Below, one piece after another: positions 8,012 to 17,598 of a DNA stretch of 64,000 nt. Numbering within the stretch: position 1 is the first letter of the stretch; each line of letters starts with the position of its first letter. The stretch covers positions 62,001 through 126,000 of the forward strand of contig CAYSZB010000001.1 in NCBI GenBank assembly GCA_964435475.1. Direction: 5' to 3'. The notes under the pieces are model-generated. The model did no database searches. It saw only the letters and a list, made by a program, of their open reading frames with translations, and was not told the DNA's origin. The translations under genes and the position numbers were made by a program. Origin of the DNA: CAYSZB01 sp964435475 (GTDB lineage: Bacteria > Chloroflexota > Anaerolineae > Anaerolineales > Anaerolineaceae).

Positions 8012-9724
8012 TTAGAGGTCTGCAAAGATCGTGTCTAGGTCTGAATCGGCAACATCAAATACTGCGTTGTGCGGCGCCAGGGCTTCTTCGCGCATATATT
8101 CCGGTATGCGGTAGTCCTGTGCAGTGATCCCGGACTGGCGGTTGAATTCGATCTCGTCCCGCAACACCTGGCGGTTGAACTGGTTGTAATCTTCTACCGT
8201 CCAGCCCCAGCCATAAATGCCGTTGACCATGTCCACCATCAGTTGCGGGTTGGCAATGATCGGGGGGCGGGCAAACAGGCACAGGCCTGTGCTGTCGAGC
8301 ATGGCAGCAATGATCTGTAGTTTCAGTGACAGTTCTTTTTGCCCGGTCTGTCCCAGCGGGTTGACTTCTTTTCGTGCCCCAAATGCATTACCGGCTGTGT
8401 GGTCTGCCCCCTGAGGTGACGTGGCGTAAGTTACGCCATTGCCCTTCAGGCTGCGTGGGTCGTAACCCGGCATCGCCTGCCCCAGGCAAACCGGGACCCT
8501 GCGAATGCCGAACACCTGCCCGGTGGTGGCAGCGCCGCTGCCAATGATCCTACCCAGCGGGGTGCCATCTCCGACCTGTTGCATAAGGCTCAAAATGCCC
8601 CCAAAGTCGCCAAATTCGGCCAACCCGGCTTCAATTGCCACGCCCAATGCGGCACCGGTATCGATCGTATCGACACCAAAATCATTGCACATGTAGTTCA
8701 GACGGGCAACGTCGTCCAGGCTGCCCAAACCCAGGTTGGAGCCCATCAGGGCGATTGTTTCGTATTGCAGCGTACCAACGATCGGCTTGCCGGTTTCGTC
8801 GACGTACTGGTTGCGACAGGCAATGACGCAACCCGGCATGCAGCGGGTACCCGCCTTGCCGCCCCTTGCCAGGGTGGTTTCGCGTAGTTTTTCGCCCCGC
8901 AAATGAGCCTCGTCCTCAAAATTTCCGCTGCTGAAATTGCGTGTGGGAAGTGAGCCGATCTCATTGACAGCGGCTACGATCGAGGCTGTTCCGTAAAGGT
9001 GTTGGGTTCCCTGGGGACCAAGTTTCGGGTCGTTAACCAGTTTCTCCATAAATGCATGGTTGGCCGACTTGAAGAGGTCGTCATCTGCCAACCGCCTGGT
9101 CATGCGGCCCGGTTTATCGATCACTACAGCTTTAAGATGCTTGCTGCCCATGACAGCGCCAAGCCCGCCACGTGCTGCCATGTTGCTGCGTTGTTCCCCG
9201 GAACCTGTCACAGCTACACAGGCAGCTTTGAGCATCATTTCGCCCGCCTGGCCGATCGAGATCACAGTAGCACCTTTGCCAAATTTCTCCTGCAGCCTTT
9301 CAGAAGTAGCATAGGTACCCAGTTTGGATAATTCTGGTGCCTCGACGAGTTCCGCTCCATCTTCCATGACATGCAGGATGTAAAGGCCGGGTTGCGTGGG
9401 TATTCCTTCGACCACGATGGCTTTGATATCTATCCGGCCCAGGGCGTCGCCAGCCGTGCCGCCGGCATTGGCTTCTTTGACGCCGCCGGTTAGCGGGCTC
9501 TTGCCGCCTACGGATAAACGACTGGCAGTCGGAACACCAAAACCGCCCAGCAAACCAGGCGCGAAGATCAGTTTGTTATATTTTCCTAAGGCGTCACAAG
9601 CGGGGGGGATTTCTTCCAGGAGCAGTTTGGCAATTAATCCCCTTCCACCCAAACGCTCATAAGCCGGGGGTACCGGCTCATGACTCACCTGGAGTTGGTT
9701 CATATCTACACGTAGCAGCTTCAT
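8012..9724 (-). CDS. Aldehyde:ferredoxin oxidoreductase (AOR) family protein
   Basis: 570 aa, slightly shorter than classical AORs (~600-620). The ATG at 9722-9724 follows GGAGAG. N-terminal LGGRGLIAKLLL and GGFGVPTASRLSVGGKSP match the AOR tungstopterin-binding domain; later GYDPRSLKGNG, YATSPQGADH and DSTGLCLFA are typical. The family oxidises aldehydes to carboxylic acids at a W/Mo bis-pterin centre and passes electrons to ferredoxin. The iron-sulfur site reads CMPGCVIAC near residues 294-302, a C-x3-C-x3-C spacing rather than the C-x2-C-x3-C of Pyrococcus AOR; the fourth ligand near residue 480 is present. A ferredoxin that could accept electrons is encoded at 15204. Confidence 0.9.
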   Translation of the reverse strand: MKLLRVDMNQLQVSHEPVPPAYERLGGRGLIAKLLLEEIPPACDALGKYNKLIFAPGLLGGFGVPTASRLSVGGKSPLTGGVKEANAGGTAGDALGRIDIKAIVVEGIPTQPGLYILHVMEDGAELVEAPELSKLGTYATSERLQEKFGKGATVISIGQAGEMMLKAACVAVTGSGEQRSNMAARGGLGAVMGSKHLKAVVIDKPGRMTRRLADDDLFKSANHAFMEKLVNDPKLGPQGTQHLYGTASIVAAVNEIGSLPTRNFSSGNFEDEAHLRGEKLRETTLARGGKAGTRCMPGCVIACRNQYVDETGKPIVGTLQYETIALMGSNLGLGSLDDVARLNYMCNDFGVDTIDTGAALGVAIEAGLAEFGDFGGILSLMQQVGDGTPLGRIIGSGAATTGQVFGIRRVPVCLGQAMPGYDPRSLKGNGVTYATSPQGADHTAGNAFGARKEVNPLGQTGQKELSLKLQIIAAMLDSTGLCLFARPPIIANPQLMVDMVNGIYGWGWTVEDYNQFNRQVLRDEIEFNRQSGITAQDYRIPEYMREEALAPHNAVFDVADSDLDTIFADL

Positions 9725-9756
9725 CAACTCTCCAATGAAAATTTGATAATTAAATC

Positions 9757-10722
9757 TTAGGGCGGGTAAGCCACGGTATAAATGTGTTTGCCGCCATTCA
9801 AAGGTCCCTTCAGCAGGGCATCAATTTCCTGTGGGTCACGCATGGTGGTCTTTTCGGTCGGTGGAAGCGTGCCGGCCGGGAATTTGGTCATGATATCCCC
9901 GATCAAGCGCTCCATGTAATCCAGCAGGGCGTTGAGCCCCGCCACTGCCTTCTCGCCATCTGCCAGGGTGGGACGACCAATGACGCCTTCCGGGTAAACC
10001 AGTACTTCAATACCGCCCAGTCCGACGTGCTCGTGGCCCTTGATCGGGGCATGATAGACCTCCCCGCCTTTATCCACATGTCCCGGGGGCAGGAATCCTT
10101 CGGGTTTTGTGTCCACAGCCAGCTCCATGTGCATGAATTCAGGGAATAACGCCAGGGAATAGGACGCTTCAACTTCACAGGCGTGTTGGAAGGGCGTTTC
10201 AAATGTTCCGCCATGCGCTTTGTCTTTCAAGTATTCATGGATCACTGTTGGCCAGTGCAGGGAGATCAGCAGGCTGGGAACCTGGTACTTTTTTGCCCAC
10301 TGGTGCAGGGCAAGGGGAATGACTTCCTCCTGTCCATGACCATTGAGGAATATCTGCTTGCGGAACCCCATGTTCCATAAACCAGCTATGATCGCCCGCA
10401 GGTTGCCCAAAAAGACATCTTCCGGGACGACAACCGTGCCAGGCATGCCAAGGTGGTTATATGGGTGTGAGCCATACCACACCGGTTCGGCGATGGTACA
10501 ACCGGTCCTTAAAGCGACCTGCTCTGCCATGCGCGTGACCAGGAAGGTGTCCTCACCCAGGGGTTGCGCTGCGCCATGACATTCAGTGCTGCCAACCGGG
10601 ATGATAATGAGGTCGTTTTTCTTTAGTCGCTCATTGATCTCGGTCATGTTCATGGTCTGCAGGTACAGGCCTTCGGGCCTTTCCATTCTGCCACCATCGG
10701 GTGGAAATTGCCACTTACCCAT
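9757..10722 (-). CDS. Creatininase-family metal-dependent amidohydrolase
   Basis: 321 aa. Binuclear-metal motifs of the creatininase fold are visible: GSTECHG (Glu, His), GEDTFL (Asp), NGHGQEE (His) and CEVEAS (Glu). The start is preceded by AGGAGG. The family opens cyclic amides (creatinine) but also contains hydrolases of other cyclic substrates, such as the diketo-inositol ring hydrolase of inositol breakdown, and MftE peptidase. GSHPYNHLGMPGT looks closer to the carbohydrate-type members, but this is recollection, not a search. It sits 33 bp before the AOR gene, so it may produce or process that enzyme's substrate. Confidence 0.85.
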   Translation of the reverse strand: MGKWQFPPDGGRMERPEGLYLQTMNMTEINERLKKNDLIIIPVGSTECHGAAQPLGEDTFLVTRMAEQVALRTGCTIAEPVWYGSHPYNHLGMPGTVVVPEDVFLGNLRAIIAGLWNMGFRKQIFLNGHGQEEVIPLALHQWAKKYQVPSLLISLHWPTVIHEYLKDKAHGGTFETPFQHACEVEASYSLALFPEFMHMELAVDTKPEGFLPPGHVDKGGEVYHAPIKGHEHVGLGGIEVLVYPEGVIGRPTLADGEKAVAGLNALLDYMERLIGDIMTKFPAGTLPPTEKTTMRDPQEIDALLKGPLNGGKHIYTVAYPP

Positions 10723-10769
10723 ATAACCTCCTTATTTTAAAGTTCGATACTTCTTATGACTGCTAAAGA

Positions 10770-11687
10770 CTAGGCTACCGGCATGTGCAGATCGGGTGAT
10801 CGCTTGGCGGACTGTTTGGCATCAGGATAGTACTTGGTGATCATTTCAACAACGATCGATGCCTGGTCGGCCATCTTCTTGCCATCAGCGGCCGAAGTGA
10901 GCTGTCCATGCCCTGAAACAACCGAGTTGCCTGTCTTGCAGTGCAGAGGTGCAGCCACCCGCACGATCTCGGGCGCTTCGTATACACGGATGAAACCACC
11001 AGATCCTGGGGGATTGTCCATGTGGATATCCAATGGGGCATCAATTGCCGCGCGCAAGGCAGCCAGCATGGGCAGCTGCAGGTCGCGTACCGGGTTGATG
11101 CTGTCGGCACCCAGGCTTTCGAGCAGCTTGACCGAGCAGGGGTTACAATGGCCTAAATGGGCTGAGGCTTTGAAGGTAATATCGCTGGGAAGTCCACCTT
11201 CCTTGCGCATCTGGTTGATCAGCCAGAGCATACCCTCGTCATAGATGAGGAAACCACGGCAACCATAATCATAACCGCGCTTGATATCTTCAATGGCGCG
11301 CACAACCTGTTCCATACCGCGTAGGCGATAGCTGATCCGAACACCCTGGTCTGAAAGAACAGTGGCGCCGGTATCATAGGTGGCACGGGGACCAACCGAG
11401 AGCAGCAGTTCGGCACCATAATCAGCGCATAACTTGCAGTACTGCTTTATCTCTGCGGCGGTGTGGCGGAACATACCGTAGGTCTCGGTCACACGGTTGA
11501 TCGTGATGTTGTTCTTGGTTGCGGTATCCAACAAAGAAGCAACAGCATCAGCGGTGTTGATCGTAGGAACTTCGATACGGTAGTGGCAACCATCAGGAAA
11601 ACGCTTGGTGGATGTTGGCAGATCCCACAGGTCTCCCTCGGGCAGCCCTACCTTCTTCAAATAATCTCTTGTCTCTTGAAAAATCAT
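10770..11687 (-). CDS. Predicted TIM-barrel protein (U32-peptidase-like), function unknown
   Basis: 305 aa. SADYG-like and GADSINPVRDLQLPML segments, plus alternating beta/alpha spacing, suggest a TIM barrel resembling the U32 peptidase/hydroxylase group, but I cannot confirm the conserved catalytic set. A Cys pair occurs in GHCNPCSVKLL near residue 195, and there is an EVPT start strand at about residue 38. AAAGGAGATAT precedes the start. It lies between the cupin and creatininase genes of the - strand catabolic operon, so an enzymatic role on a small molecule is as likely as peptide hydrolysis. Confidence 0.65.
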   Translation of the reverse strand: MIFQETRDYLKKVGLPEGDLWDLPTSTKRFPDGCHYRIEVPTINTADAVASLLDTATKNNITINRVTETYGMFRHTAAEIKQYCKLCADYGAELLLSVGPRATYDTGATVLSDQGVRISYRLRGMEQVVRAIEDIKRGYDYGCRGFLIYDEGMLWLINQMRKEGGLPSDITFKASAHLGHCNPCSVKLLESLGADSINPVRDLQLPMLAALRAAIDAPLDIHMDNPPGSGGFIRVYEAPEIVRVAAPLHCKTGNSVVSGHGQLTSAADGKKMADQASIVVEMITKYYPDAKQSAKRSPDLHMPVA

Positions 11688-11720
11688 AATATATCTCCTT
11701 TGATATTTAATGACTAACTG

Positions 11721-12083
11721 CTAACTCAAATGGGACGGTAATGGTGGGCAATAGACCCACACAAGTTTCAATGGCTCATCGCCAATGTTTTCAACACGAT
11801 GTTTCTTGCCGATCGGGGAATAAAAAGCGGTCTCTGGACCGATCTCCCATTCGCCCTCGCCTTCAATGACGATCTTTGCCCGACCGCTGATCAGGAACAA
11901 CACCTCTTCGGATTCGGTGTGGACATGGTCCGGGATCATACTGCCCACCTCAGTGATGTTCATGCCCATGGAAACATTCTTGACGCCGCCAAATTTTGGG
12001 GCTAATAAAAGCTTGGATCGACGGGGCGGTTCTCGATATTCACCTTCCACATCCGAAGCCTTAACAAAAGGTAATTGCGCCAT
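11721..12083 (-). CDS. Small cupin-domain protein
   Basis: 120 aa single-domain cupin. Motif 1 is visible as DHVHTESEEVLFLISG and motif 2 as PIGKKHRVENIG, keeping the His/Glu residues that usually bind a metal. It is the first gene of the - strand operon and lies 69 bp from a candidate promoter with an IclR-type palindrome. Such proteins act as isomerases, epimerases, dioxygenases or small-molecule sensors, and the sequence alone does not decide which. Confidence 0.85.
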   Translation of the reverse strand: MAQLPFVKASDVEGEYREPPRRSKLLLAPKFGGVKNVSMGMNITEVGSMIPDHVHTESEEVLFLISGRAKIVIEGEGEWEIGPETAFYSPIGKKHRVENIGDEPLKLVWVYCPPLPSHLS

Positions 12084-12139
12084 AATCCTCTCCTTTAGCT
12101 AATTTAACGAATGAAACCTGTGTCATTCAGTAAAACATA

Positions 12140-12154
12140 GTTTCATACAGTGAA
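12140..12154 (-). promoter_or_regulatory. Candidate IclR-type operator, site A
   Basis: Read on the - strand this is TTCAC-TGTA-TGAAAC. The same TTCAC-N4-TGAAA pattern occurs at both IclR promoters (20424-20438 and 21392-21408). It touches the -10 of the cupin promoter. Confidence 0.55.
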
Positions 12155-12182
12155 TATTAACATATGTTTTATGTAATGTCAA
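12154..12182 (-). promoter_or_regulatory. Candidate sigma-A promoter of the cupin-to-ABC-transporter operon
   Basis: On the - strand TTGACA (12177-12182) lies 17 bp from TAATAT (12154-12159). The -35 is perfect and the -10 matches 4 of 6. The -10 abuts the palindrome at 12140-12154, which would allow repression. Confidence 0.55.
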
Positions 12183-12232
12183 GACCGCCATTATTTAGTC
12201 AAAATATTAAGATGACATTATCGCTGATCATA

Positions 12233-12261
12233 TTGACAAAAAAACGTTAACGTGCCATAAT
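12233..12261 (+). promoter_or_regulatory. Strong candidate promoter of the nitroreductase-CoA-transferase operon
   Basis: TTGACA (12233-12238), a 17-bp spacer, and CATAAT (12256-12261) with an upstream TG (TGCCATAAT, an extended -10). The spacer carries the perfect 10-bp palindrome ACGTTAACGT (12244-12253), a possible binding site for a second regulator. The predicted transcript start is about 108 nt before the nitroreductase ATG. Confidence 0.65.
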
Positions 12262-12375
12262 AAGAATATCATTCTGTGGTACATTGTTTTGTCTGATGAT
12301 ACCATGAAATAACAAAAAATGACCACTTTTCTATCGATTTTGCACAAGTAATGAGTAAATCCAAAAGGAGAGCGT

Positions 12376-13044
12376 ATGTCTGAAACCTATTCTCTAAAAG
12401 AAGCTACCATGAAGGTGATCCAGGATCGGCGCAGCATCCGGGAGTATTCTCCCGAGCCTGTGTCGGATGAGGATCTTGACCTGATCCTGGAAGCGGCCCG
12501 TCAGGCGCCTTCAGGTGAGAATGCCCAACCCTGGCGTTTCATTGTCATAAAAGACGAAGAAACCCGCCAGAAATTGGGCCAGTTATCCGGTGGCGGTAGC
12601 AGTCGCAGGTTCACCTCTGAATTTGTGACCAAAAAGATGCAGGAACGCTTTGCCACCCTGGAGGATGAAGCCAAAAAGAAGGCCGCTTTCCAGAAGCTGA
12701 CCTCCGGGCAGGTTTCCGAGTTTGCTGCCACGGCGCCGGTCAACATCGTGATCATCGGCAGGAAGGATGTATGGGATCTTCCATATGATACGTCGGCTGC
12801 GATTGAAAATATCCTCCTCATGGTCACTGCGCTTGACCTAGGCGCTTGCTGGGTGATTGCACCTTGTATCGATGTTCGTGATGAGGAGCGGTTGAGAGAA
12901 CTGCTGGCGATTCCTGAAGGTTTTAAGGCGGTCAGCCTTATCTCCATTGGTCATCCGACCCGCCCGCACCGTCCGCGTCCCCGCCTGGCACTTAAAGACA
13001 TCGTTTTTAATGAAAAATTTGGTGATCCCTACTACAAGGAGTAA
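12376..13044 (+). CDS. Nitroreductase-family FMN oxidoreductase
   Basis: 222 aa, normal for the family. The FMN-binding elements RRSIREY (near residue 18) and APSGENAQPWRF (near residue 43) are clear, and AAAAGGAG precedes the ATG. These homodimeric flavoproteins reduce nitro groups, enones or other conjugated bonds with NAD(P)H, and in anaerobes often act on metabolic intermediates. As first gene of the divergent + strand operon it may reduce a double bond of the pathway substrate, but no substrate can be assigned. The stop lies one base before the next start. Confidence 0.88.
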   Translation: MSETYSLKEATMKVIQDRRSIREYSPEPVSDEDLDLILEAARQAPSGENAQPWRFIVIKDEETRQKLGQLSGGGSSRRFTSEFVTKKMQERFATLEDEAKKKAAFQKLTSGQVSEFAATAPVNIVIIGRKDVWDLPYDTSAAIENILLMVTALDLGACWVIAPCIDVRDEERLRELLAIPEGFKAVSLISIGHPTRPHRPRPRLALKDIVFNEKFGDPYYKE

Positions 13045-13045
13045 C

Positions 13046-13510
13046 ATGAACAAGAAAAATATCTCCCTGGATTATGTGAATGGACTGGTCTTTGACCTGG
13101 AAAAGGCTTTTTGGGACGAGCGGGGTAAAGGCGCACGCTTCCGCATGACTCATGTTGGCCGTGAGATCTATAAGACTCAATGCAGTCCCTTGATAAATGA
13201 ACCGGATATCGACCATATTCTATCGGTGGTAAAAAAGGTGCTTGTGGATAACGGCATTCTGGCTGACATTGAATTCACACGGGAAGACCAGACACTGCGT
13301 ATAACGATGAAAGGCTGCCTGCACCTCCCGGTTGAGGAAAAAATGATCTCGATGGGCATCGAACCTTTCACCTGTGTGCCTGCCAACCTGATCGTCATGG
13401 CGATAGAGGATAAGATCAACCGCCAGGCGGAGATCGCTGAGATCAAAACCGAAGGCGGTGTCTGTCAGCTGCTTATTGTTCTGTTCGACAGGCCTGCAAA
13501 GATCGCTTAA
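13046..13510 (+). CDS. Conserved-looking hypothetical protein, 154 aa
   Basis: I do not recognise this family. The ATG at 13046 follows AAGGAG and is one base after the nitroreductase stop; its own stop is one base before the CoA-transferase start, so it is an integral part of the operon. It has four cysteines (about residues 46, 91, 110, 140); MKGCLHLPV and FTCVPAN could form a metal or cluster site and recall small-molecule-binding V4R-like folds, but this is only an impression. No signal peptide or membrane segment. Confidence 0.75.
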   Translation: MNKKNISLDYVNGLVFDLEKAFWDERGKGARFRMTHVGREIYKTQCSPLINEPDIDHILSVVKKVLVDNGILADIEFTREDQTLRITMKGCLHLPVEEKMISMGIEPFTCVPANLIVMAIEDKINRQAEIAEIKTEGGVCQLLIVLFDRPAKIA

Positions 13511-13511
13511 G

Positions 13512-14411
13512 ATGAACAAGTTAACCAACCTTAAAGAAGCTGTTGCCAGCATCTCTCCCGGAGCGCATATTGCCCTGCCTGGGTTTGCGATCACCCGTTG
13601 TGCCATCGCCTTCGCCCATGAGGTCATTCGCCAGGGCATCGCCCACCTGACCCTCTCCCAGTGTGTCGGGGCCATGGATGCCGATATGATCGTCGGGGCG
13701 GGTCTGGCTGATCGCCTCATTTATGGCGGCGGATCGCTGGATCGCTTTGGGCGCTTAAGTTGCATCAACCGCGGTATTGAGACAGGCACATTAAAAGCAG
13801 AGGAATACAGCAGCCTGTCCGTCACTTTCCGTTACCTGGCGGGCTCCCTGGGCTTGCCCTTTATCCCGATCCGCTCGTTGCAGGGTTCTGACTTGATGAA
13901 GAACATCCTGGAGCGTACCCCCTCCGAGGTATCCCATGTGCAGGATCCATTTACCGGGAATGACTGGCTGGTGTTAAAGCCGCTCATCCCGGATGTGGCG
14001 ATCGCGATTGTCTCAGCGGCAGACGAAGAAGGCAATGCCTGGATCTCGGGTCCCAAGTGGGACAACCTGGAGCAGGTGCGTGCCAGCCAGCGCACAATCG
14101 TCCTGGCCCATGAGATCATTTCAACCGAAACTATCCGCCAGTACCCGGATAAGACCGTCATACCCGGTTATGATGTCTCGCATGTCGTGCACCTGCCCTT
14201 TGCTGCCCATCCGACATCCGTTCACGGCTCCTATGATTACGACGCTGAAGGCATCAAGTATTATGCCAATGCTGCCCTGACCCCTGAGACCTTTAAAGGG
14301 TACCTGGATGAATTCGTTTTTGGCGTTCCAGATCATGCAACCTACCTCGAGAAGGTGGGTGGCAAGACGATGCTTGACGCGATCAAAGCAGATCCCAAAC
14401 TAGGATATTAA
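13512..14411 (+). CDS. CoA-transferase family I, alpha subunit (glutaconate-CoA-transferase-like)
   Basis: 299 aa; the ATG lies one base after the preceding stop. The sequence matches the alpha subunit of family I CoA-transferases: GAHIALPGFAITRCAIAFAHE at the N-terminus and VAIAIVSAADEEGNAWISGP in the middle, where other members have DVA-x-H-x-Q-x-AD-x-xGN. With the beta subunit directly downstream it should move CoA from a donor such as acetyl-CoA or succinyl-CoA to a carboxylic acid, activating it for breakdown. It resembles glutaconate/3-oxoadipate-type enzymes more than acetoacetate ones, although the substrate is undetermined. Confidence 0.85.
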   Translation: MNKLTNLKEAVASISPGAHIALPGFAITRCAIAFAHEVIRQGIAHLTLSQCVGAMDADMIVGAGLADRLIYGGGSLDRFGRLSCINRGIETGTLKAEEYSSLSVTFRYLAGSLGLPFIPIRSLQGSDLMKNILERTPSEVSHVQDPFTGNDWLVLKPLIPDVAIAIVSAADEEGNAWISGPKWDNLEQVRASQRTIVLAHEIISTETIRQYPDKTVIPGYDVSHVVHLPFAAHPTSVHGSYDYDAEGIKYYANAALTPETFKGYLDEFVFGVPDHATYLEKVGGKTMLDAIKADPKLGY

Positions 14412-14412
14412 T

Positions 14413-15180
14413 ATGCTGACTACAGATTACACACCATCAGAATTAATGGCTGTTGCCGGTGCAAGAGAATTGAAGGATCGTCAGATCGTGGCAGTGGGGC
14501 TAGGTTTGCCGGTGGTGGCAACTTTCCTTGCCAAGAATACTCACGCCCCGAACATGACCGCGCTGTTTGAACTGGGCGTGGTTGACCCCGAACCCCTTGA
14601 ATATGGGGTTGGGCTGGCTGACCCGCGCGTATGGTACCGATCCAAGATCTTAAGCAGTTTTTCTGATATCCTTGGCGCCGTCCTGCATCGCGGACGGGTG
14701 GATGTGGGTTTCCTGGGTGGGTTGGAGGTCGATCAATACGGCAACCTCAACACGACCCTGGTGGGTGACCCCAAAGGAGCCTTCAAGCATATGGTGGGCA
14801 GTGGTGGTGCCAATGACATCGCATCCAGTGCCAGGAAAACGATCATCATCATCCGCCATGAAGCCCGCAAATTACGGGAAAGTATCTCATTCATTACCAG
14901 CCCGGGATACATCACTGGTGGGGATGCACGTGAGAAAGCCGGGTTGACCGGGGGACCGGATCGGGTGATCACTGATAAGGCGATCTTTGGCTTTCACCCT
15001 GTGAGCAAACGTATGCAGTTGCTCTCCATCCACCCTGGCAATACGCTGGAGGATGTCCTCAACACCATGGGTTTTGTGCCCGAAATGGTTGAGCCCATAC
15101 CTTTCACTGAAGAACCAACCCCGGAACAGCTTCGGCTGATCCGCGAGTATATTGACCCGACCCGCATGTATGTGGGTTGA
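14413..15180 (+). CDS. CoA-transferase family I, beta subunit (glutaconate-CoA-transferase-like)
   Basis: 255 aa, one base after the alpha-subunit stop. The catalytic glutamate that forms the glutamyl-CoA thioester is probably Glu53 in LFELGVVDPEP, matching the position of the active-site Glu in glutaconate CoA-transferase subunit B. VDVGFLGGLEVDQYGNLN and GSGGANDIASSA are also characteristic. It should form a heteromer with the preceding subunit in the cytoplasm. Confidence 0.87.
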   Translation: MLTTDYTPSELMAVAGARELKDRQIVAVGLGLPVVATFLAKNTHAPNMTALFELGVVDPEPLEYGVGLADPRVWYRSKILSSFSDILGAVLHRGRVDVGFLGGLEVDQYGNLNTTLVGDPKGAFKHMVGSGGANDIASSARKTIIIIRHEARKLRESISFITSPGYITGGDAREKAGLTGGPDRVITDKAIFGFHPVSKRMQLLSIHPGNTLEDVLNTMGFVPEMVEPIPFTEEPTPEQLRLIREYIDPTRMYVG

Positions 15181-15203
15181 TCAATCAAAGAGGATAACAT
15201 ACC

Positions 15204-15395
15204 ATGCCATATGTTGTTACTGAAACCTGTATTTTATGCGGGGTCTGCAGTTCGGGATGCGAAAGTGAAGCCATCACTGAAGGCGATACCCAGGCCCACA
15301 TTGACCCGGAAATTTGCATCGAATGCGGCAAATGCGAGAGCAATTGCCCGGTTGGTGCGATCATTTATATTGAAAATGAAGAATTGACTCAATAG
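15204..15395 (+). CDS. 2[4Fe-4S] ferredoxin
   Basis: 63 aa with two cluster motifs, CILCGVCSSGC (with Glu where Pro usually follows the fourth Cys) and CIECGKCESNCP. It is a clostridial-type low-potential electron carrier. In this operon it could accept electrons from the AOR-family enzyme encoded divergently at 8012-9724. AGAGGATAACAT precedes the start. Confidence 0.92.
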   Translation: MPYVVTETCILCGVCSSGCESEAITEGDTQAHIDPEICIECGKCESNCPVGAIIYIENEELTQ

Positions 15396-15434
15396 ATCCA
15401 AAATCTAATTTCAAGAAAGAAGGATTAACGAATT

Positions 15435-16715
<1,281 letters not shown>

Positions 16716-16725
16716 AGGTGATAAG

Positions 16726-17598
16726 GTGAGGGACATAACGCAAGAACTTGTTGAATTGGTACGACAGACCTCAACCGATCTGCCGGCGATCTATGAAAAT
16801 AGTCTAAAGCAAGCCAGGGACAACGAAGAGAAGGGCTCTGCTGCTCATGCAGCCATGGAATCCATCCTCGTGAACGTGGAGATGAGCCGCAAGAACCAGA
16901 CCCCCATCTGCCAGGATACGGGCACACCGCTTTTCTTTGTTAAATATGGCAGTGGCTGGGACCCCGCTTCACTGAAAAGCCAGATTCGCGCTGCCATCGT
17001 TGAGGCGACGAAGCTGTCCTACCTGCGTCCCAATGCTGTGGAAACGCTGCATTCAAAGAACACTGGTAACAACCTTGGGGATGACAACTTCCCGACGATC
17101 CATTTTAAAGAGATCGAAGGGGATGGGCTGACCGTGGCTTTAATGCTCAAGGGTGGAGGCTGTGAGAATGTGGGTCGCCAGTATTCGTTGCCCGATACCC
17201 GCCTGGAGGCTGATCGTGACCTTGAAGGAGTTCGCAAAGTTGTTCTGGATGCAGTATTCCAGGCCCAGGGTCAGGGTTGCGCCCCGGGTTTCCTGGGTGT
17301 GGCGATCGGCGGGGATCGCGGTAGCGGTTACCTGGTGTCAAAAGAAGTTCTTCTGCGGGACCTGGATGATGTCAACCCCGACCCGGAACTGGACGCCTTG
17401 GAAAAACAGATCACTGAAGAAGCCAACACCCTGGAAATTGGCCCCATGGGTTTCGGTGGCAGATCGACAGTCCTGGGCACCAAGATCAGGGCATCCCATC
17501 GGCTGCCGGCGTGCTATTTTGTCACTGTATCCTACATGTGTTGGGCTTATCGACGACGAAAAATGACCATAGAAGGGAACAAGGTTACCTACAAATGA
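16726..17598 (+). CDS. Class I (Fe-S) fumarase/tartrate dehydratase alpha subunit
   Basis: 290 aa from the GTG at 16726, chosen because GAGGTGAT sits 7 bases upstream and VRDITQEL is the usual alpha-subunit beginning; longer in-frame starts lie inside the malic enzyme gene. Three cysteines in CQDTGT (Cys62), GGGCENVG (Cys146) and GCAPGF (Cys185) match the [4Fe-4S] ligands of the family. The enzyme interconverts fumarate and malate, or dehydrates L-tartrate to oxaloacetate; some members act on mesaconate. Sequence alone does not decide. The beta gene overlaps by 4 bp. Confidence 0.9.
   Translation: MRDITQELVELVRQTSTDLPAIYENSLKQARDNEEKGSAAHAAMESILVNVEMSRKNQTPICQDTGTPLFFVKYGSGWDPASLKSQIRAAIVEATKLSYLRPNAVETLHSKNTGNNLGDDNFPTIHFKEIEGDGLTVALMLKGGGCENVGRQYSLPDTRLEADRDLEGVRKVVLDAVFQAQGQGCAPGFLGVAIGGDRGSGYLVSKEVLLRDLDDVNPDPELDALEKQITEEANTLEIGPMGFGGRSTVLGTKIRASHRLPACYFVTVSYMCWAYRRRKMTIEGNKVTYK

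Larger units (their letters stand above)
12084..12375. other. Divergent intergenic region of the catabolic cluster
   Basis: 292 bp, AT-rich, holding the two divergent promoters and candidate operators listed separately. It also contains a GAATGA-N8-TCATTC inverted repeat (12109-12128) between the cupin promoter and the cupin start. I see no gene in it. Confidence 0.7.
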
